A DNA stretch of 64,000 nucleotides from Mucor racemosus (GCA_027405735.1 JAPEHQ010000016.1:372001-436000); one strand, 5' to 3'; positions 35,024-47,535 are shown, counted from the stretch's first letter. Numbers and translations: made by a program. Notes: a model not told the origin generated them from the letters alone.

Positions 35024-36891
35024 ATGTCTATCGAAATCGAATCCGAAGAGTAATTCTATTAACCAACATTATGATAAAAAAGATATTCACCTAATTAACT
35101 ATATCTCTTTTTTTTAGCGTTATTCGCCTCATCTTACAATTTTTGAAAGAAAATGATTATCCAGAAGCAGCTCAAACACTTGAACAGGAAACAACTGTCA
35201 AAGTAAACACGCTTGAAAATAAGGAATCATTCATAAAAGAGATTAAACAAGGAGAATGGGATACAGTATTGAGGCGCACAACAGATCTCAAGATCCCTCC
35301 ACGAAAATTAATGGATCTTTATGAGCAAGTGGTTTTAGAGCTTGCCGAATTGCGTGAACTAGGTGCAGCACGAACCTTACTTCGGCAAACAGAGCCAATG
35401 TTTATTTTAAAGCAGAGACACCCAGAACGTTACTTACGATTAGAGCATACATTATCTCGTTCCATGTTTGATGCAAAAGATAATTACCCTCAAGGAATGA
35501 CGAAAGAAAAGAGAAGAAATGCAATTGCACAATGTAAGAATGTATATTTTGAAATAATATAGTCAAATACTGATACGTTTTTGCATAGCTTTAGCAAACG
35601 AGGTAGCAATTGTAGAACCTTCCCGATTAATTACACTATTGGAAGATTGTGTGAAATGGCAACAACATCAGGGCTTACTGCCTTTAGACGCAGAATTTGA
35701 TTTATTCCGTGGATCTGATGAGGTTCAAGAAACCGAGGATGATGCTTTTGCAAATAATAATTATAAAAATATCAAGGTATGGTAGTATAATATCTGGAAC
35801 CGTGCGTGCTTTATTCAAAATCTATATAAAACAGTTACCAGGAAAAAAGACTTACGCAGAATGTACAGCCTTTTCACCCAATGGTTTATACTTGGTATCT
35901 GGATCAGTGGATGGATTTATAGAAGTATGGAACTATTTAAGTGGAAAATTAAGAAAGGACTTGAAATACCAAGCCGAAGAGAATTTAATGACGATGGATC
36001 AAGCTGTCATTTCCCTAAATTTCAGTGCAGATAGCGAAATGCTCGCATCAGGCTCAACAGATGGAAAAATCGCCGTAAGGAAATGTGAATTTTTAGAAAA
36101 GGAATTGTGTTATTGAACGATTTTCATGCATACAATAGATTTGGAAAATACAAACTGGATACTGTACTAGACGTTTCTCACCAGCTCATAGTCAGGGTGT
36201 TACATCCCTTTGCTTTAATAAGGATGCTAGTCAGATTTTGAGCTGTAGTTACGATCATTCTGTCAAAATCCATAATGTCAAATCGGGCAAACTTGTTATA
36301 TCATTTGAAGGGCACACTTCTTTTGTGAATTCTGCCATTTATAATTTAGATAATACACAAGTGATTACAGCAAGTAGTGATGAGACTATCAAGGTATAGT
36401 CTATGTTGAAGTGGATATTTCTTGGTTTTTACTCATCATACGCTCGCTTTATAAATATTTAGATTTGGGATATTACTACAGGTGCATGTCTGCATAGTAT
36501 CCAACCACAAATAGGTGTCACAGTACAATCAATTTCACCCATACCTAATGGTACTACTGCTACTTATCGCATGATAGCTATTCTTGGAAACAACACAGCT
36601 GCAATTTTAAACGATAAAGGAAAGGTGACGCAAAAGATTGCAAACAAGTCAGATTCCAAATTTATCACTGGAACAGTATCACACCAAGGCATGCTTTTAT
36701 ACACTCTATCTGAAGACTCATTTATGCATTGTTTCAAAGTAGCAACAGGTGAACTTGTTGGGCAAGTGAAAGTGTGCGAAGAGGAAGTGATTGGCTTGTC
36801 TAGTCATCCATTTACTAATGTAATTGCAGTGAATAGTGAAAAGAGTCGCATATATCTATATAAACATGATGATAAGCCAGATAATGAATAA
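35024..36891 (+). CDS. SMU1: WD40 splicing factor SMU1
   Basis: Six exons (35024-35049, 35118-35533, 35589-35776, 35835-36074, 36139-36393, 36463-36891) encode 517 residues, matching the usual about 513. SMU1 works with RED in the spliceosome during B-complex activation. The N-terminus carries LisH ([19 protein letters not shown]) and CTLH regions, followed by the SMU1-typical [20 protein letters not shown]. The WD repeats begin [20 protein letters not shown] and run through [20 protein letters not shown] and [13 protein letters not shown]. The first exon is only 26 nt, placed because it supplies the ATG and the right phase before LisH. No defect seen. Confidence 0.95.
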
Positions 36892-37570
36892 ATAATGGTG
36901 TTCATATAATTCAAATGATTTTAATCAAGCTTTCAAGTACCATACCATCACTTTTTTTATCATGATCTGTCACATCAAAATTATACTACCTCCATTTAAA
37001 AGATTTTTTCGCATCTTAGGAACGAAAACTCAAAACCTTTTTAATGATTAAGTGTTTAATGAAGCTTTCAGTCCGTTATCACTTTTTTGTTTTGCATTAT
37101 AATACTGAAAGTTGAACATTTAGTCGACATTGTACATCCATGAAATGGTGGATTGATTTGACCAAAATCAAATTAAATGGCCGATTAAAACATCGCATTA
37201 TATTGTCCAAAACATCATCATCATCTTGTGTTCCGAAAAATTTTAACGAATGTTTAGAGGTAACTATGGTATGTTAAAAATTATTAAAGTGGTAATTGAA
37301 CATTAATAAAATAATCTCGTAATTTTAGTTCTGTAAAAAGTTACCAAATTCAGTTTTTTAATTTGATTTTTCTAAACCTGTGCTCAGGTTTTAAGATATT
37401 CTGAGCAAAATGTTTGGGCAAAAGTCAATTTTAAGTTTGTATGACTAAATAATGGTTCAGAAATCTTGTTTATAAACAAAAGAAAGCCGTAGAATCAAAG
37501 AAAGTAATTATAATTTGGCAAACTAAAGCAAATCTGTATTAAACAACACAAACTACATATTTAAGATCCA
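36892..37570. other. Intergenic between SMU1 and bL21m
   Basis: 3' flank of SMU1 and 5' flank of bL21m. No ORF of note. Confidence 0.5.
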
Positions 37571-38394
37571 ATGTTTTCGAAGCATCTGTTACGATTGGGT
37601 GGTAGTGGTTGAGGTTCTTCGCTTAGAGGACAAGTAGAAGAGGGGGGACTCAAGATTGAATCGTCACATTAACCTTGCTTTTACTGCCCCGCACTTCCAA
37701 CACCCATCCCAGAAGCCATCCAGCCCTGTCTTTTTTTTTTCCTACAACATCAATCTCCTTCTTGACTTGATATAACATGTTCTCAACATTATTTAAGGGG
37801 ATAGGATCTAGTGTTGCTAGAGGTACAGTAGACTGATTCAATTATAAACTAGAAAAATTGAAATTTAACATTACTTGTCTCTGATTTAGGTTCTACTCAA
37901 ATCATCAAACAACAACCTTTACAAAGTAAAACAATTTGAAAATATTTTGACAGGTCAAATGTATTAACATTTAAAACTATTTGGAAATTAAATTAGACAC
38001 TTTACGTCAAGTTCAAACTTCAGCTTACGATACAAGTGCTACAGTTCAAAAACTTCGTGATCAATTACGTTACTATGCAGTTGCCGAAATCGCTGGAAGA
38101 CCATTTTTGATTACCAAAAACGATAAAGTGATTGTTAACCGTTTGAAGGATGTTAAAGTTGGTGATGTATTAAAATTAGACAAAGTTCGTGAATTAGGAT
38201 CCAAAGATTATACATTAAAAGGATCACCTTATGTTCCCGAAACAGTCTTCAGCATCAATGCCACTGTCATTGAACATACCAAGAGCAAATTAATTCAAAT
38301 TGTGAAGAAGAAGAGAAGAAAGAACTACAAGCGTACAATTGAACACAAACAAACTCATACTGTATTAAGAATTTCAGATGTTGATGTACTTTAA
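37571..38394 (+). CDS. MRPL21: Mitochondrial large-subunit ribosomal protein bL21m
   Basis: The body is secure: from about 37997 the frame reads YYAVAEIAGRPFLITKNDKVIVNR, GDVLKLDKV, KDYTLKGSPYVP, INATVIEHTKSK, KKKRRKNYKRTIEHKQTHTVLRI, the full bL21 pattern. The 5' end is not: an in-frame stop lies at 37972 and no ATG follows it. I propose a short first exon 37571-37601 (MFSKHLLRLG, presequence-like) spliced with GTAGTG to the acceptor ending at 37996, giving 142 residues. That intron would be about 395 nt, unusually long here, so the first exon may lie elsewhere in the gap. On the minus strand inside this gap is a 63-codon ORF (37841-37650) of normal base composition that I do not recognise. 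Next gene, DPL1, starts 192 bp downstream. Confidence 0.8.
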
Positions 38395-38586
38395 AAAATT
38401 TATATATAATAAAAAAAAATCGATTGGGATGTCTAGAATCCTTTTTAGGTGAATTCAGTATATATGCTTACAACAAAAAAAAGTTGGTTTTGATGATCGG
38501 ACATTCAAGGTTTTGTGTATAAGAATCCCACAATAATTTTCTAGATTTCTTCTCTTTCATTAAACATATATTATTATAACAAAACA

Positions 38587-40532
38587 ATGACAAACGCAGT
38601 ATCAAGACCCTCTGCTTTAATTCGTTTAACTCAAGTCTCAAACGATATTTTAGATAGCCGTTATCTTCGCCATATAAAGAACATTGTGTTTGTGTTGGTA
38701 TTATTGAACTACTGGTCAAAATTATACAATACCGTATTAATTGGAGGTCCTGTAAGAGCCATTCATGACTTTAAGACTTATCTTTTGAGAGTAAATATAG
38801 TATTTTGAAATTGTATATCTATAGATCTTATCCTAACTCTAATTCTATCAAAAAAAAAAAAAAAAAAAAAAAAAGATTGCATTCAGGCAATTGCGTCGTC
38901 TTCCTGCTGTCCAAGAAAAGATCAACAAAGAACTTGGATCTACTTTAGCAGGCATGGAAAAGTCAATGATGGAAAAAGAAGTAGGTTTAGGGGCCAATTT
39001 AACTTTACCCGCTAAAGGTTTGACAGAACAAGAAGTGTTGGAAAGTTTGCACAAGTAAGTTTTTATTTTTGGAGGATAATATGGCGATTTAATGCAACAT
39101 TTTTTACTTAATTTTTTTTTCTTTTTTTCTTTTTACATAGATTTGAAGGACTTGAGGCTGCAGATTGGGCTGCAGGAAAAGTGTCAGGTTCTATTTATCA
39201 TGGTGGTGAAGATCTCACTAAAATTCTTGCAGAGGCTTACAAGATTTTTGCAATTGCAAACCCTCTTCATCCCGAGATTTTCCCCGGTATTAGACGTATG
39301 GAGGCCGAATCTGTTGCTATGGTCTTATCCATGTACAACGCCCCATCCACTGGTTGTGGTACCATGACAAGTGGAGGTACAGAAAGTATTTTAATGGCTT
39401 GTAAAACTTATCGTGACATGTATAAGGATTTGAAGGGTATTAATTATCCTGAAATGTATGTATATAATGTATTTGTTTATGAGTATTTCGTTACTTAAAT
39501 GCATATTTTTTGTATTATAGGGTTGTGCCTGATACTATTCATGCTGCTTTCATGAAGGCCGCTAATTACTTTAAAATCAAGCTTATCACTATTCCTATTG
39601 ATCCAGTAACCCTCAAAGTTGATGTGAAAAAGATGGAAAGAGCCATAACAAAGAATACTGTGATGGTAATGTACAAAATCAATATTATAAATTGACGTAT
39701 AAACTCATTGAAACTTCTAAATTAGATTGCTGGTTCTGCTGTTAATTTCCCTCATGGTATCGCTGATGATATTTCAGCATTGGGCAAATTAGCAAAGAAA
39801 TATAAAATTGGTTTGCATGTCGATTGTTGTCTTGGTAGTTTTATTATGCCATATCTTGAGAAAGCAGGGTATCCTACCACTGATTTTGATTTCCGTGTTG
39901 ATGGTGTTACATCTATTTCTTGTGATACTCATAAATATGGTTTTGCAGCCAAGGGTTCCTCAATCATTATGTATCGTAATGCTACCATTAGAAAGTATCA
40001 ATATTTCCTTTACTCTCAATGGACTGGTGGTATTTATGCATCCCCTAGTATTGCTGGCTCCCGTCCTGGTGCTCTTATTGCTGGTTGTTGGTCTGCTCTC
40101 ATGTATATGGGTGACAACGGTTATCTTAAAGCTTGTAAAGATATCGTCGGTGCTCGTCGTATCATGGAAGCTGGTGTACGTTCCATTCCTCAACTTCATG
40201 TGAAGGGTGATCCTATTGGCCCTGTACTTTCATTTGGTGCTAATGAGCCTCTCAACATTTACGATGTGGGAGATAAGTTGTCTGCTCGAGGTTGGAATTT
40301 GAGTGCACTTCAAAACCCATCTGGTCTTCACATCTCCACAACTTTGCCTTGGGTTAATAGTGCTGAAACATTTGTCAAGGATCTCAAGGAGTGCGTACAA
40401 GGTTTAGTTGATGACCCATCATCTGGAAACGGTTCTACAGCTGCTATTTATGGTACAGCTGCAAGTGTTCCTGATAAGACAATTGTCGATGATGTAGCTG
40501 CTGGATTTTTGGATCTTTTGTACAAGGCTTAA
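38587..40532 (+). CDS. DPL1: Sphingosine-1-phosphate lyase
   Basis: Five exons (38587-38790, 38876-39054, 39141-39455, 39521-39665, 39726-40532) encode 549 residues. PLP enzyme of the ER membrane that cleaves phosphorylated sphingoid bases to an aldehyde and phosphoethanolamine, the exit from sphingolipid metabolism. A single membrane segment lies at about 32-42 ([11 protein letters not shown]); then [13 protein letters not shown], the substrate loop [25 protein letters not shown] and the PLP lysine K351 in SCDTHKYGF. Length fits yeast (589) and human (568) enzymes. Odd point: the intron 1 acceptor AG is preceded by 25 consecutive A; only this AG keeps frame, although a better CAG lies 11 nt downstream. 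Confidence 0.96.
38850..38874 (+). repeat. Poly(A) tract abutting the DPL1 intron 1 acceptor
   Basis: 25 A immediately before the G of the acceptor AG. Replaces the usual pyrimidine tract; length variation here would not change the reading frame. Confidence 0.85.
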
Positions 40533-40980
40533 AGCAATGTCTTTTTTTTCTTTTCTCAATATGATAATACTTTATTAATTAACTATTTTATTTATGGCAA
40601 CATGTATACATGCAACAATAAAAAACCCTCTCTCTTTAATTCATATTAGCAGGTCAAATAAATCAAATGTCTCAATGAATAAAACAACAAACATAGCGGA
40701 TTTTGAAATATAATGAAATGCTTAAATGGCTGAAATTCTTTCTGGCAAAATGTATACATCTACAACAATAAAACCTTCTCTTTTTGATTCAAATTCGCAG
40801 ACCTAATAAATCGGATACTTGCTAATTATTGTATATGAATACAAGTTGTTTTTAATATCGTTTAATTATAAAAGAATATGAGAAAAGAGAGAGAGAAAAA
40901 AAAAAGAGGGGGATGAATATTGAGAGAATGAAGCAAGAGTTCAATGGTTTTGGCATGAAATACTAGACATATGAAGGAAG
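40533..40980. other. Convergent 3' flanks of DPL1 and the A20/AN1 gene
   Basis: Holds a tandem near-duplication: two segments of the type TGTATACATnnACAACAATAAAA with CTCTCTTT downstream, near 40600 and 40750. GA-rich tract near 40885-40900. No gene. Confidence 0.55.
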
Positions 40981-41865
40981 TTACAGGCTGTCGATGCGGT
41001 TGAATGAACGGCCACCTCTAGGACGCTCATGTAATTTTGGATTATTCTTTGCAAGGATTTCTAATTGGATATGTATTAGAAACAAACGTCGCAAACTATT
41101 TCATCATAATCAACTAACCTCTATCCATTTTTGCATAATCAATATCACAATCATGTCTATCAGGGTAACGATGGCTATCACAAAATACATAACCACATCT
41201 ACATTTATTTGCAGCTTGTTTAGCAAGTGGAACCTATTAAATTTTTATTAAATTTCATGTTACACTATACATGCTCTTTCTCTTTTTATGTCTGTCTCTC
41301 CTCCTCCTCTTCCTCTCCTCTCAGATTCTTTCTCCCTTTTATTTACCTTTAATCTACATTTAAAACATCTTCCTTTATTTAGTTGAGCAGGTTTATCTGA
41401 TGGATTTGTTGGTGTTGTTGCAGACGTAGACGCAATGGAATCTGTTGTTGAACTAGTAGATGGTGCTGGAGAAGCAATTGAAGATGCAGGTGCACTACTC
41501 ATTCTCGGGCCGTTTGGTGAAGGACTTCGAAGATGTTTTCTCGATTTTTCAGCAAGAGGAATATTAATACCACTAAAAGTAGGAGTAGAAGGTGTTGATT
41601 TTGGTGGTGATGATGATATTTTTGTTTTGGTTATTTGAGGTAAAATCTTGCTTTTTTCAGTAGTAGTAGTAGTGGTGGTGGTGGTGGTAGTAGTAGCAGT
41701 AGAAGGAGAAGGAGCGCTACTACTGTTGTTGTTGTTTTCAGTTTTATTTTGTGCTTTGAAACACTGAGAGCACATATTATTAAAGGCTTCACTACCGTAA
41801 AAACCACATCCTGCAGTACAAAGAGTAGGCGCTTTATTGGTACTGCTACTATTAGTATTTTCCAT
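40981..41865 (-). CDS. A20/AN1-type zinc-finger protein (ZFAND5/6-like)
   Basis: Three exons, 41865-41347, 41233-41119 and 41060-40981, encode 237 residues. The N-terminal A20 finger is LCTAGCGFYGSEAFNNMCSQC (C-x4-C-x11-C-x2-C), and the C-terminal AN1 finger is assembled across introns from RCFKCRLK, CRCGYVFCDSHRYPDRHDC and the tail. Between them is a 120-residue Ser/Thr/Pro-rich linker with a run of 12 Thr, encoded by (ACT/ACC)n. Family members bind ubiquitin through A20 and take part in stress responses and proteasome or membrane quality control. The exact client is unknown. The Thr run is likely length-polymorphic. Confidence 0.93.
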
Positions 41866-42922
41866 TATTTATATAATCCTCTTTTTTTATTTTTATAGCT
41901 GCGTTTATTGTTTGTTAAATAAAGGAGATAAAGAAAGAGAGAGAGAGGGAAGAAAAAGGAACAATTTCAATTGATATTTTTCACACCAGATGATTGAGAA
42001 AAAAAAATAAAAGTCTCAGCCATTCGGATTTATACAGGGTTTTCTCATATTAAACTTATGTGATGATATACACCCGTTGTGCATCTATCCAATCAAGATA
42101 GTGTTTAAACATTGCTTGCGTATTGATGATTATTAGTTTAGTATCGAAATATACTTTAAAAGAAATAAAATCAAAGTTCAACAGGATATAAATGTAGTGT
42201 TACATAAAAGATAAATTGGCAATTGTTCTCTTTTGATATATTATAAAATGACTATAAATTAGTTATGTAGATGGCATAATGATTCTGTCTATCAAGACAA
42301 TCATCCAATGCTGAAAATATCATTCTTTGTCGCTTTTAATTGTACTAAATATACAAATTATTTCAAGATTCCGTCCAGATTTTCATACTCTTATCCACAT
42401 GTGTTTCATGGGTTCCTCGTGGTGCTTTGCTATGCTTCTCTTCTCTGATTGTTGAAGATATTCATCTAATGCAAAATTTTTAAATAGTTTGCCTCTACTC
42501 CAATTTATGGATTAAATATAATATTATCTTTGACCCCGTTAGCAGTGACATTTACGATACACCATATCTTTACAGAGTTTTTTCTCAACCTTAGTGTGAT
42601 TTTTTAGTCTGAAATAAGATGTAAGGTACTTCTTGTAGCCTCTCAGTATATGCTGGCATTTTTTATTTATAAAACAAGCTTGACAATCTACAGAAAATGA
42701 GCGGATTTTTGCTTGATCGTCGTATTTTTGCATATGGATATAATAGTATTATATGCGCTAAAAATATGATTGAATAGCCACTCAATAAATAGTATACATT
42801 ATCTCAAGGCATTCTGGCAATATCAATCAAATTAGTGTAGGTAGTCTAAACTGTCAAGTTTACGGGACTACAAAAAGAAAGTAAAATGCTAATGGTTATG
42901 CAAAATTTTCTTATTCTTTATT
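41866..42922. other. Divergent 5' flanks of the A20/AN1 gene and SMN
   Basis: A GA-rich tract at 41930-41960 lies close to the A20/AN1 start. The remainder is AT-rich with no recognisable gene. Confidence 0.5.
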
Positions 42923-43795
42923 ATGTCTACCAAAGAAAAGGTAAATATGCATAAATGAGATCAATATACATGGAAAATAACCTTCTGCGTTGAATTCAGC
43001 CAGATTTGCATTGGGATGCTGATGTGATAGAGTTTTGGAATACTGCTCTTCAAAGCTATAAAGTATGCGTATTAGAATTTAAATTGATTGTATATTGACA
43101 AACTACTTTGCGTAGACTTGCCATGATAACGAGAAAACGAATAATACTGATTCAGAGACGATTACTTCAGAATTCATGGATCTTTTACCTAAAAAGTAAG
43201 CAATCTAATCTACATATTATCGCCTTGTTTATTCAACCTTTTTTTCAGACATAGATCTGAAACTAGTCTTCAAGGTACAGAAAGTAGTGCTAATATTGCA
43301 TCAACTGCAGCACTAAGTATACAAGCCAGCGTTGCAACCAAAATACCACAAAAGCGAAAAGTTATTTTCAAGGAAGAAGAGCAAAATAATGAAGATGTAC
43401 ACGAAAAAGCTAATGAAGCAGAAGTGAAGGAGGAAGAAAAGAACGAGAAGGAGGAGGAGAACGAGTACGAGTACGAGTACGAGTACGATGACGAGGAAGA
43501 GGAAAAGGAAGAAGAAGAGGGACAGGAAGAGGAAAACAAGGAATTACAAGAGGAGCAACACACATATAATCAAAGTAACAAAAAAGCAAAATATCAAAAC
43601 GAACAAAACCAAGAAGAATCATACTATCCTCAGTATAATCAACAACCACAACAGCCTTTTGCTGCTACACCACCGCCAATTCCACCTTCAATTCCACCTA
43701 TGCCATCTCAAGATAATGAAGCATTTTCAAATTTGATCATGTCATGGTACTATGCTGGATATTATACTGGTTTATATCAAGCTGGACAAAGATAA
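42923..43795 (+). CDS. SMN1: Survival motor neuron protein (SMN), Tudor-less
   Basis: Four exons (42923-42940, 43000-43062, 43116-43195, 43249-43795) encode 235 residues. SMN nucleates the complex that loads Sm rings on snRNAs. The N-terminal Gemin2-binding helix is clear (WDADVIEFWNTALQSYK). The C-terminal oligomerisation YG box is clear (LIMSWYYAGYYTGLYQAG), preceded by a proline stretch PPPIPPSIPPMP as in animal SMN. No Tudor domain is found between them, as in S. pombe Smn1. Instead there is a long Glu/Lys/Asn stretch with an EYEYEYEYDDEEEE repeat. The first exon holds six codons (MSTKEK). Convergent with the FYVE gene, whose stop lies 83 bp away. Confidence 0.92.
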
Positions 43796-43835
43796 TCAGA
43801 GGAATTATAATACCAACAATTTAATAAAAACATGA

Positions 43836-43883
43836 CATTTTATTATTATTATTATTATTTTTATTATTATTATTATTATTATT
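43836..43883. repeat. (TTA)n microsatellite
   Basis: ATT/TTA triplet run between the SMN and PEP7 stop codons; produces spurious poly-Tyr ORFs. Confidence 0.9.
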
Positions 43884-45940
43884 CACCAAGAAGTTTACGC
43901 AAACGCAAGATTTCTGAATGTAATTCATCCAGGCTATATTTTAACGTCTTTACATCATCGTATTTTCTATCTGCATTTGCTTCTTTAATAAAACCTTCCA
44001 CTAAACTATATTGCTCTAAATAAGTCGAAAGTTGTGCTTGTAATTCTATTCCCTCAGTGGCATTCCCTTTTGATTTTTTGCCATCTTTCTTGCCATTATT
44101 GTTTTCAGATTTTAAAATTCGTGGCAACATTTGAAGGGGTAGCATGTTTTGTTGTAAATAAATATTGGCTGCATTACATATATTGGCCTGGAGTCTTTTC
44201 ATGCAAGCTGACCTAACAGGTAATGTTTTGATACTTTTAGCCAAAGTATCGTAAAGTGTGAAATTATCTAGTAGTGATTTTCGGATTTTGGCTGCTTTTA
44301 TAAAGCTTTCATGTGAGTGCGCTTTCACGTTTTCCTTTCTATTGAGAAAACATTTAGTCATGCATTGACATATACCAATATTGTTTACTTACTCTAACAT
44401 GAGGATAGTCTCATGAAATTTAGGTAATTGCTTTTCTATGTTTTTTCTTGTAATTGCAAGTTGATTATAGAGTTGAATAATTGGTAATGGCTTGGATGCC
44501 TCCTCATTCCGTAATTTTCTTCTAAAAACAGATCTTTGACAATCACGACATGCTCGGGTATCACCAACTGGTTCATCATCAAAGGTATCTATACCGCACG
44601 AATTAGTTGTTATACACACACAATTCTATAGCTATTCATACCAGATGACATGTCTATAAACAATGGAATCATTTTAGAGCATCGCGCATTTCCACATACA
44701 ACTTTTCCACACAATCGACAATGATGTTTACGATTAATTAATGTAAATGAGTTTTCGCAATAAGGACATGCTTTCACTGTACGATCATCCTCCCACTTAG
44801 TAACAGATTGCTCTCCATCTAACAAAGTAAAAAAATACATGAATCAGCTAGTTAAATACTAAATTTACATCTACCGTACCTCTATACTTTAATTTCATGC
44901 TTAAAATACTATTACTATTGGATACAAATGATGATTTGGGTGATAGCATACTGCCTAAACTATCTCTCGAGGAAGTTGAATCAGATCTATCCAAAGTAAA
45001 ACTATTGAGGGAAGCACTAGATGGTGATAATAATCCAGAATTAAGTCGATGAAGATCACCGCCATTGGTATTTGATTTTTTCGAATCTGTAGACTGATGT
45101 ATTCTCGCTAATTTCTCTAATCTCTTTTCTAATCGATTGCTTTCTAAATAAACTTTATCGATCGTTTTTTCTCTTTGCTTCAAAAAGAATGCTGTTTTAC
45201 TGCGAGTTGCACCCTCATAATCTAAATAACATTTTCGTCCAATATAACAGTTTGAACATACTTTACACCAAATACCATGCTCAGGATCATGATGTGCTTG
45301 TCGATTCAATTTGATTTCATACTGTGTATGTAAGTCACAGTATAGTTTACCACAGCTGCATAAATAATACGAGTTAACCAACTGCATGTGTATGTGAAGG
45401 TAGTAAGTATACTTACTTTCGGCAATGTTGTTTTCCAGCACCTGATTTACCAACTATTTTGTTACATCCAGGTATATTACACTTATCGTTTCCTGTTTCA
45501 CGTTGCCAATGGTCTCGTGTGACAAAATCATCCTGTCTATCGGTATCTGATACAAAAAATGTTGGATTGGTATTGCTTAAACTTAAATTTTGAAAACTAT
45601 TCATTAAAGAAGGCTCCATCCATTGTTTAAGGTTTGATGATGAAGATGAAGATGTTGGCGGTGATAAACCTGACTTTGTTGTTAAGGATGTTTGGACCTT
45701 TTTCTGTGCGTTGCGTAACCATGATAATAAAGCACCTTTTGAATCTTCTTCATTATGTTCAATATCCAAATGCTAATATCAATAAATTAATAAAAATTAA
45801 GTAATATTATACACTGTGATTACCCTGTTCAAGTTTTGTAAGGTATTGCAATTTATCTCACATATTGGGCATAAAATACCCTCAGTTGGTACATAATCTT
45901 GATAATTATAACCAGTTATTTGTTGGCCAGTAGTCATCAT
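43879..45940 (-). CDS. PEP7: Pep7/Vac1 (rabenosyn-5-like) FYVE protein
   Basis: Six exons, 45940-45824, 45772-45417, 45355-44880, 44818-44642, 44588-44393 and 44338-43879, encode 593 residues. Endosomal tether linking Rab5-GTP, PI3P and Vps45 for Golgi-to-endosome transport. The N-terminal C2H2 finger (ILCPICEINC..LNRHLDIEH) and the zinc module CGKLYCDLHT..CKVCSNC are the arrangement seen in yeast Pep7. The FYVE domain follows from about residue 330: WEDD, CPYC, the PI3P-binding RKHHCRLCG (346-354), CRDCQ. The C-terminus is helical and ends in a coiled coil (LDELHSEILRLRKLL), where rabenosyn binds Rab5. Ser-rich 200-300 linker. The start is the first of two adjacent Met codons. Confidence 0.94.
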
Positions 45941-46980
45941 ATATTTGTGTAGTATTAGTATATAAATAAAATAATGTTATTCTCAAATGCAATAATGTTG
46001 ATTAAAAAGGAGGGTGTGTTATTTATCAAGAAAAAGAAAGCAAAGAAGCTGTTTGCAAAGGAAGATTATAATTTGTTGTTGCAAGTGGAACTGATTACAC
46101 AAGAGTAGGGACTGGGATTTAACCAATAAATAGAACGCTGATGACAATAAACTATTATAGTTACTATGATTAGAACAATGGTTATATTACCTACGCTTTT
46201 TAATATCCACAGATATCAAGGGAAGTATTTTCGTATCAAAATGTGATTAGAGTTGACCATAATATGGATAAAGTATCATATTTATCACCAATAAAATAAC
46301 CAAATGTTCTAATTGGTGATACCATATCCTGATATCTCCAATAGAAATGCCTGTGCTTTCCTGCCAAGCTTAAAAACTACCAGTATCATTCAAATGATTG
46401 AATGTCCATTATAGTCGATCCATTTCTTGTCAAGTGTTATGTCAGTTTCAATCTTGTTTTATATTCCAAGAAATCAATCAAAATGAACCTGAAATGCATA
46501 AAAAGGAGTAAAATTATATTTCCAATTGGGTATTCCTTTGCATTACTATATGCGCATTAAACATTGCAAGCTAGTGCTCTCCGCGTACGAATCCAAGAAA
46601 TCATCAGTAAATGGAATCAAATATAAATACGCCAAGGCTAACAAGGTGCTATTTATATCCCTCAAGTTTCCACATCTAATGATGTGATTTTTTTAAGAAA
46701 AGTTTCCTGCAAAATTTCTTGCAAATCTTTCAAAACTGCCATCTTTACATGACAGGTGAGGTTAAAAGTTAGGGATACAATTTCTTATGCTAGTGATACT
46801 CATCAAATTGAGCTTGAGCAGTGTATAACAGTTAAACAGCACTCTATTCAATAGTATAACTGGACTCGATGACCAAATTAACAGATTTCCTGTGGTTTTG
46901 AGGTGTGTTGTGAGGCCAACACCTAATTATATTTACAGCTTAAAATTAACTTGCTGAGCGTCAGTAAATCACATTGCAGT
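45941..46980. other. 5' flank of PEP7, no gene recognised
   Basis: AT-rich sequence without a supported ORF; not seen elsewhere in the window. Confidence 0.5.
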
Positions 46981-47535
46981 ACAACTTTGATTATGCATGA
47001 AAAGGTCGTTTACTTATCAATATTGGTATCTGGCATTGCCATATATGCTATCATTGGCTGATTTGACGCTATTTCTAATTTGAAATGGTCTGTCAAGTGT
47101 AGGATGTTGTCGAGTCCAGCTTGTATTAATCAATTAAGCTGGCAAAACTCCGCTGCTCAATATCAACGCTAGTCAAGCAATAGACTCCACTCGAAAACGA
47201 CGCGATTGATCCTTACGATTTAACAACCAGCAAATCAATGGATGCTAAAAGCTTTAATTCTCGATATTATAGAATATACTTTGAAACTTTCAGCCTGTTT
47301 GGATTGATTCCGAGCATTTTTCCAGGTGTTTTATTTTCTTTAGACTTTAGACAGAGAAAGAGAAAATTTTTTTCTTGAAACTTGTGTAAAGCTTCTTTAA
47401 AAATAGTTGTTGTCTAATGAAATTAAGATATGTTACTCATATATCTACTGTGCATTAAAGACAATTTCAAAATTTAATTTCGAACCATTATTTAATTTTA
47501 TAAAAATCTCCAAAGAATATCTGAAACAGCCCATA
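46981..47535. repeat. Repeat G, copy 2, left segment
   Basis: Diverged direct copy of 27667-28140. Broken at CCCATATAT|GACTACGG by the nest of X elements; G resumes at 54814 (CATACAAAATAGTTTAG). In copy 1 the same junction is continuous (CCCGTATAAAATAGTTTAG). Confidence 0.8.

Noticed and set aside
43270..43649. Minus-strand Ser-rich and Arg/Thr-rich ORFs over SMN
   Set aside because: Antisense of the acidic repeat in SMN exon 4.
43832..44023. Poly-Tyr ORF
   Set aside because: Product of the (TTA)n microsatellite.
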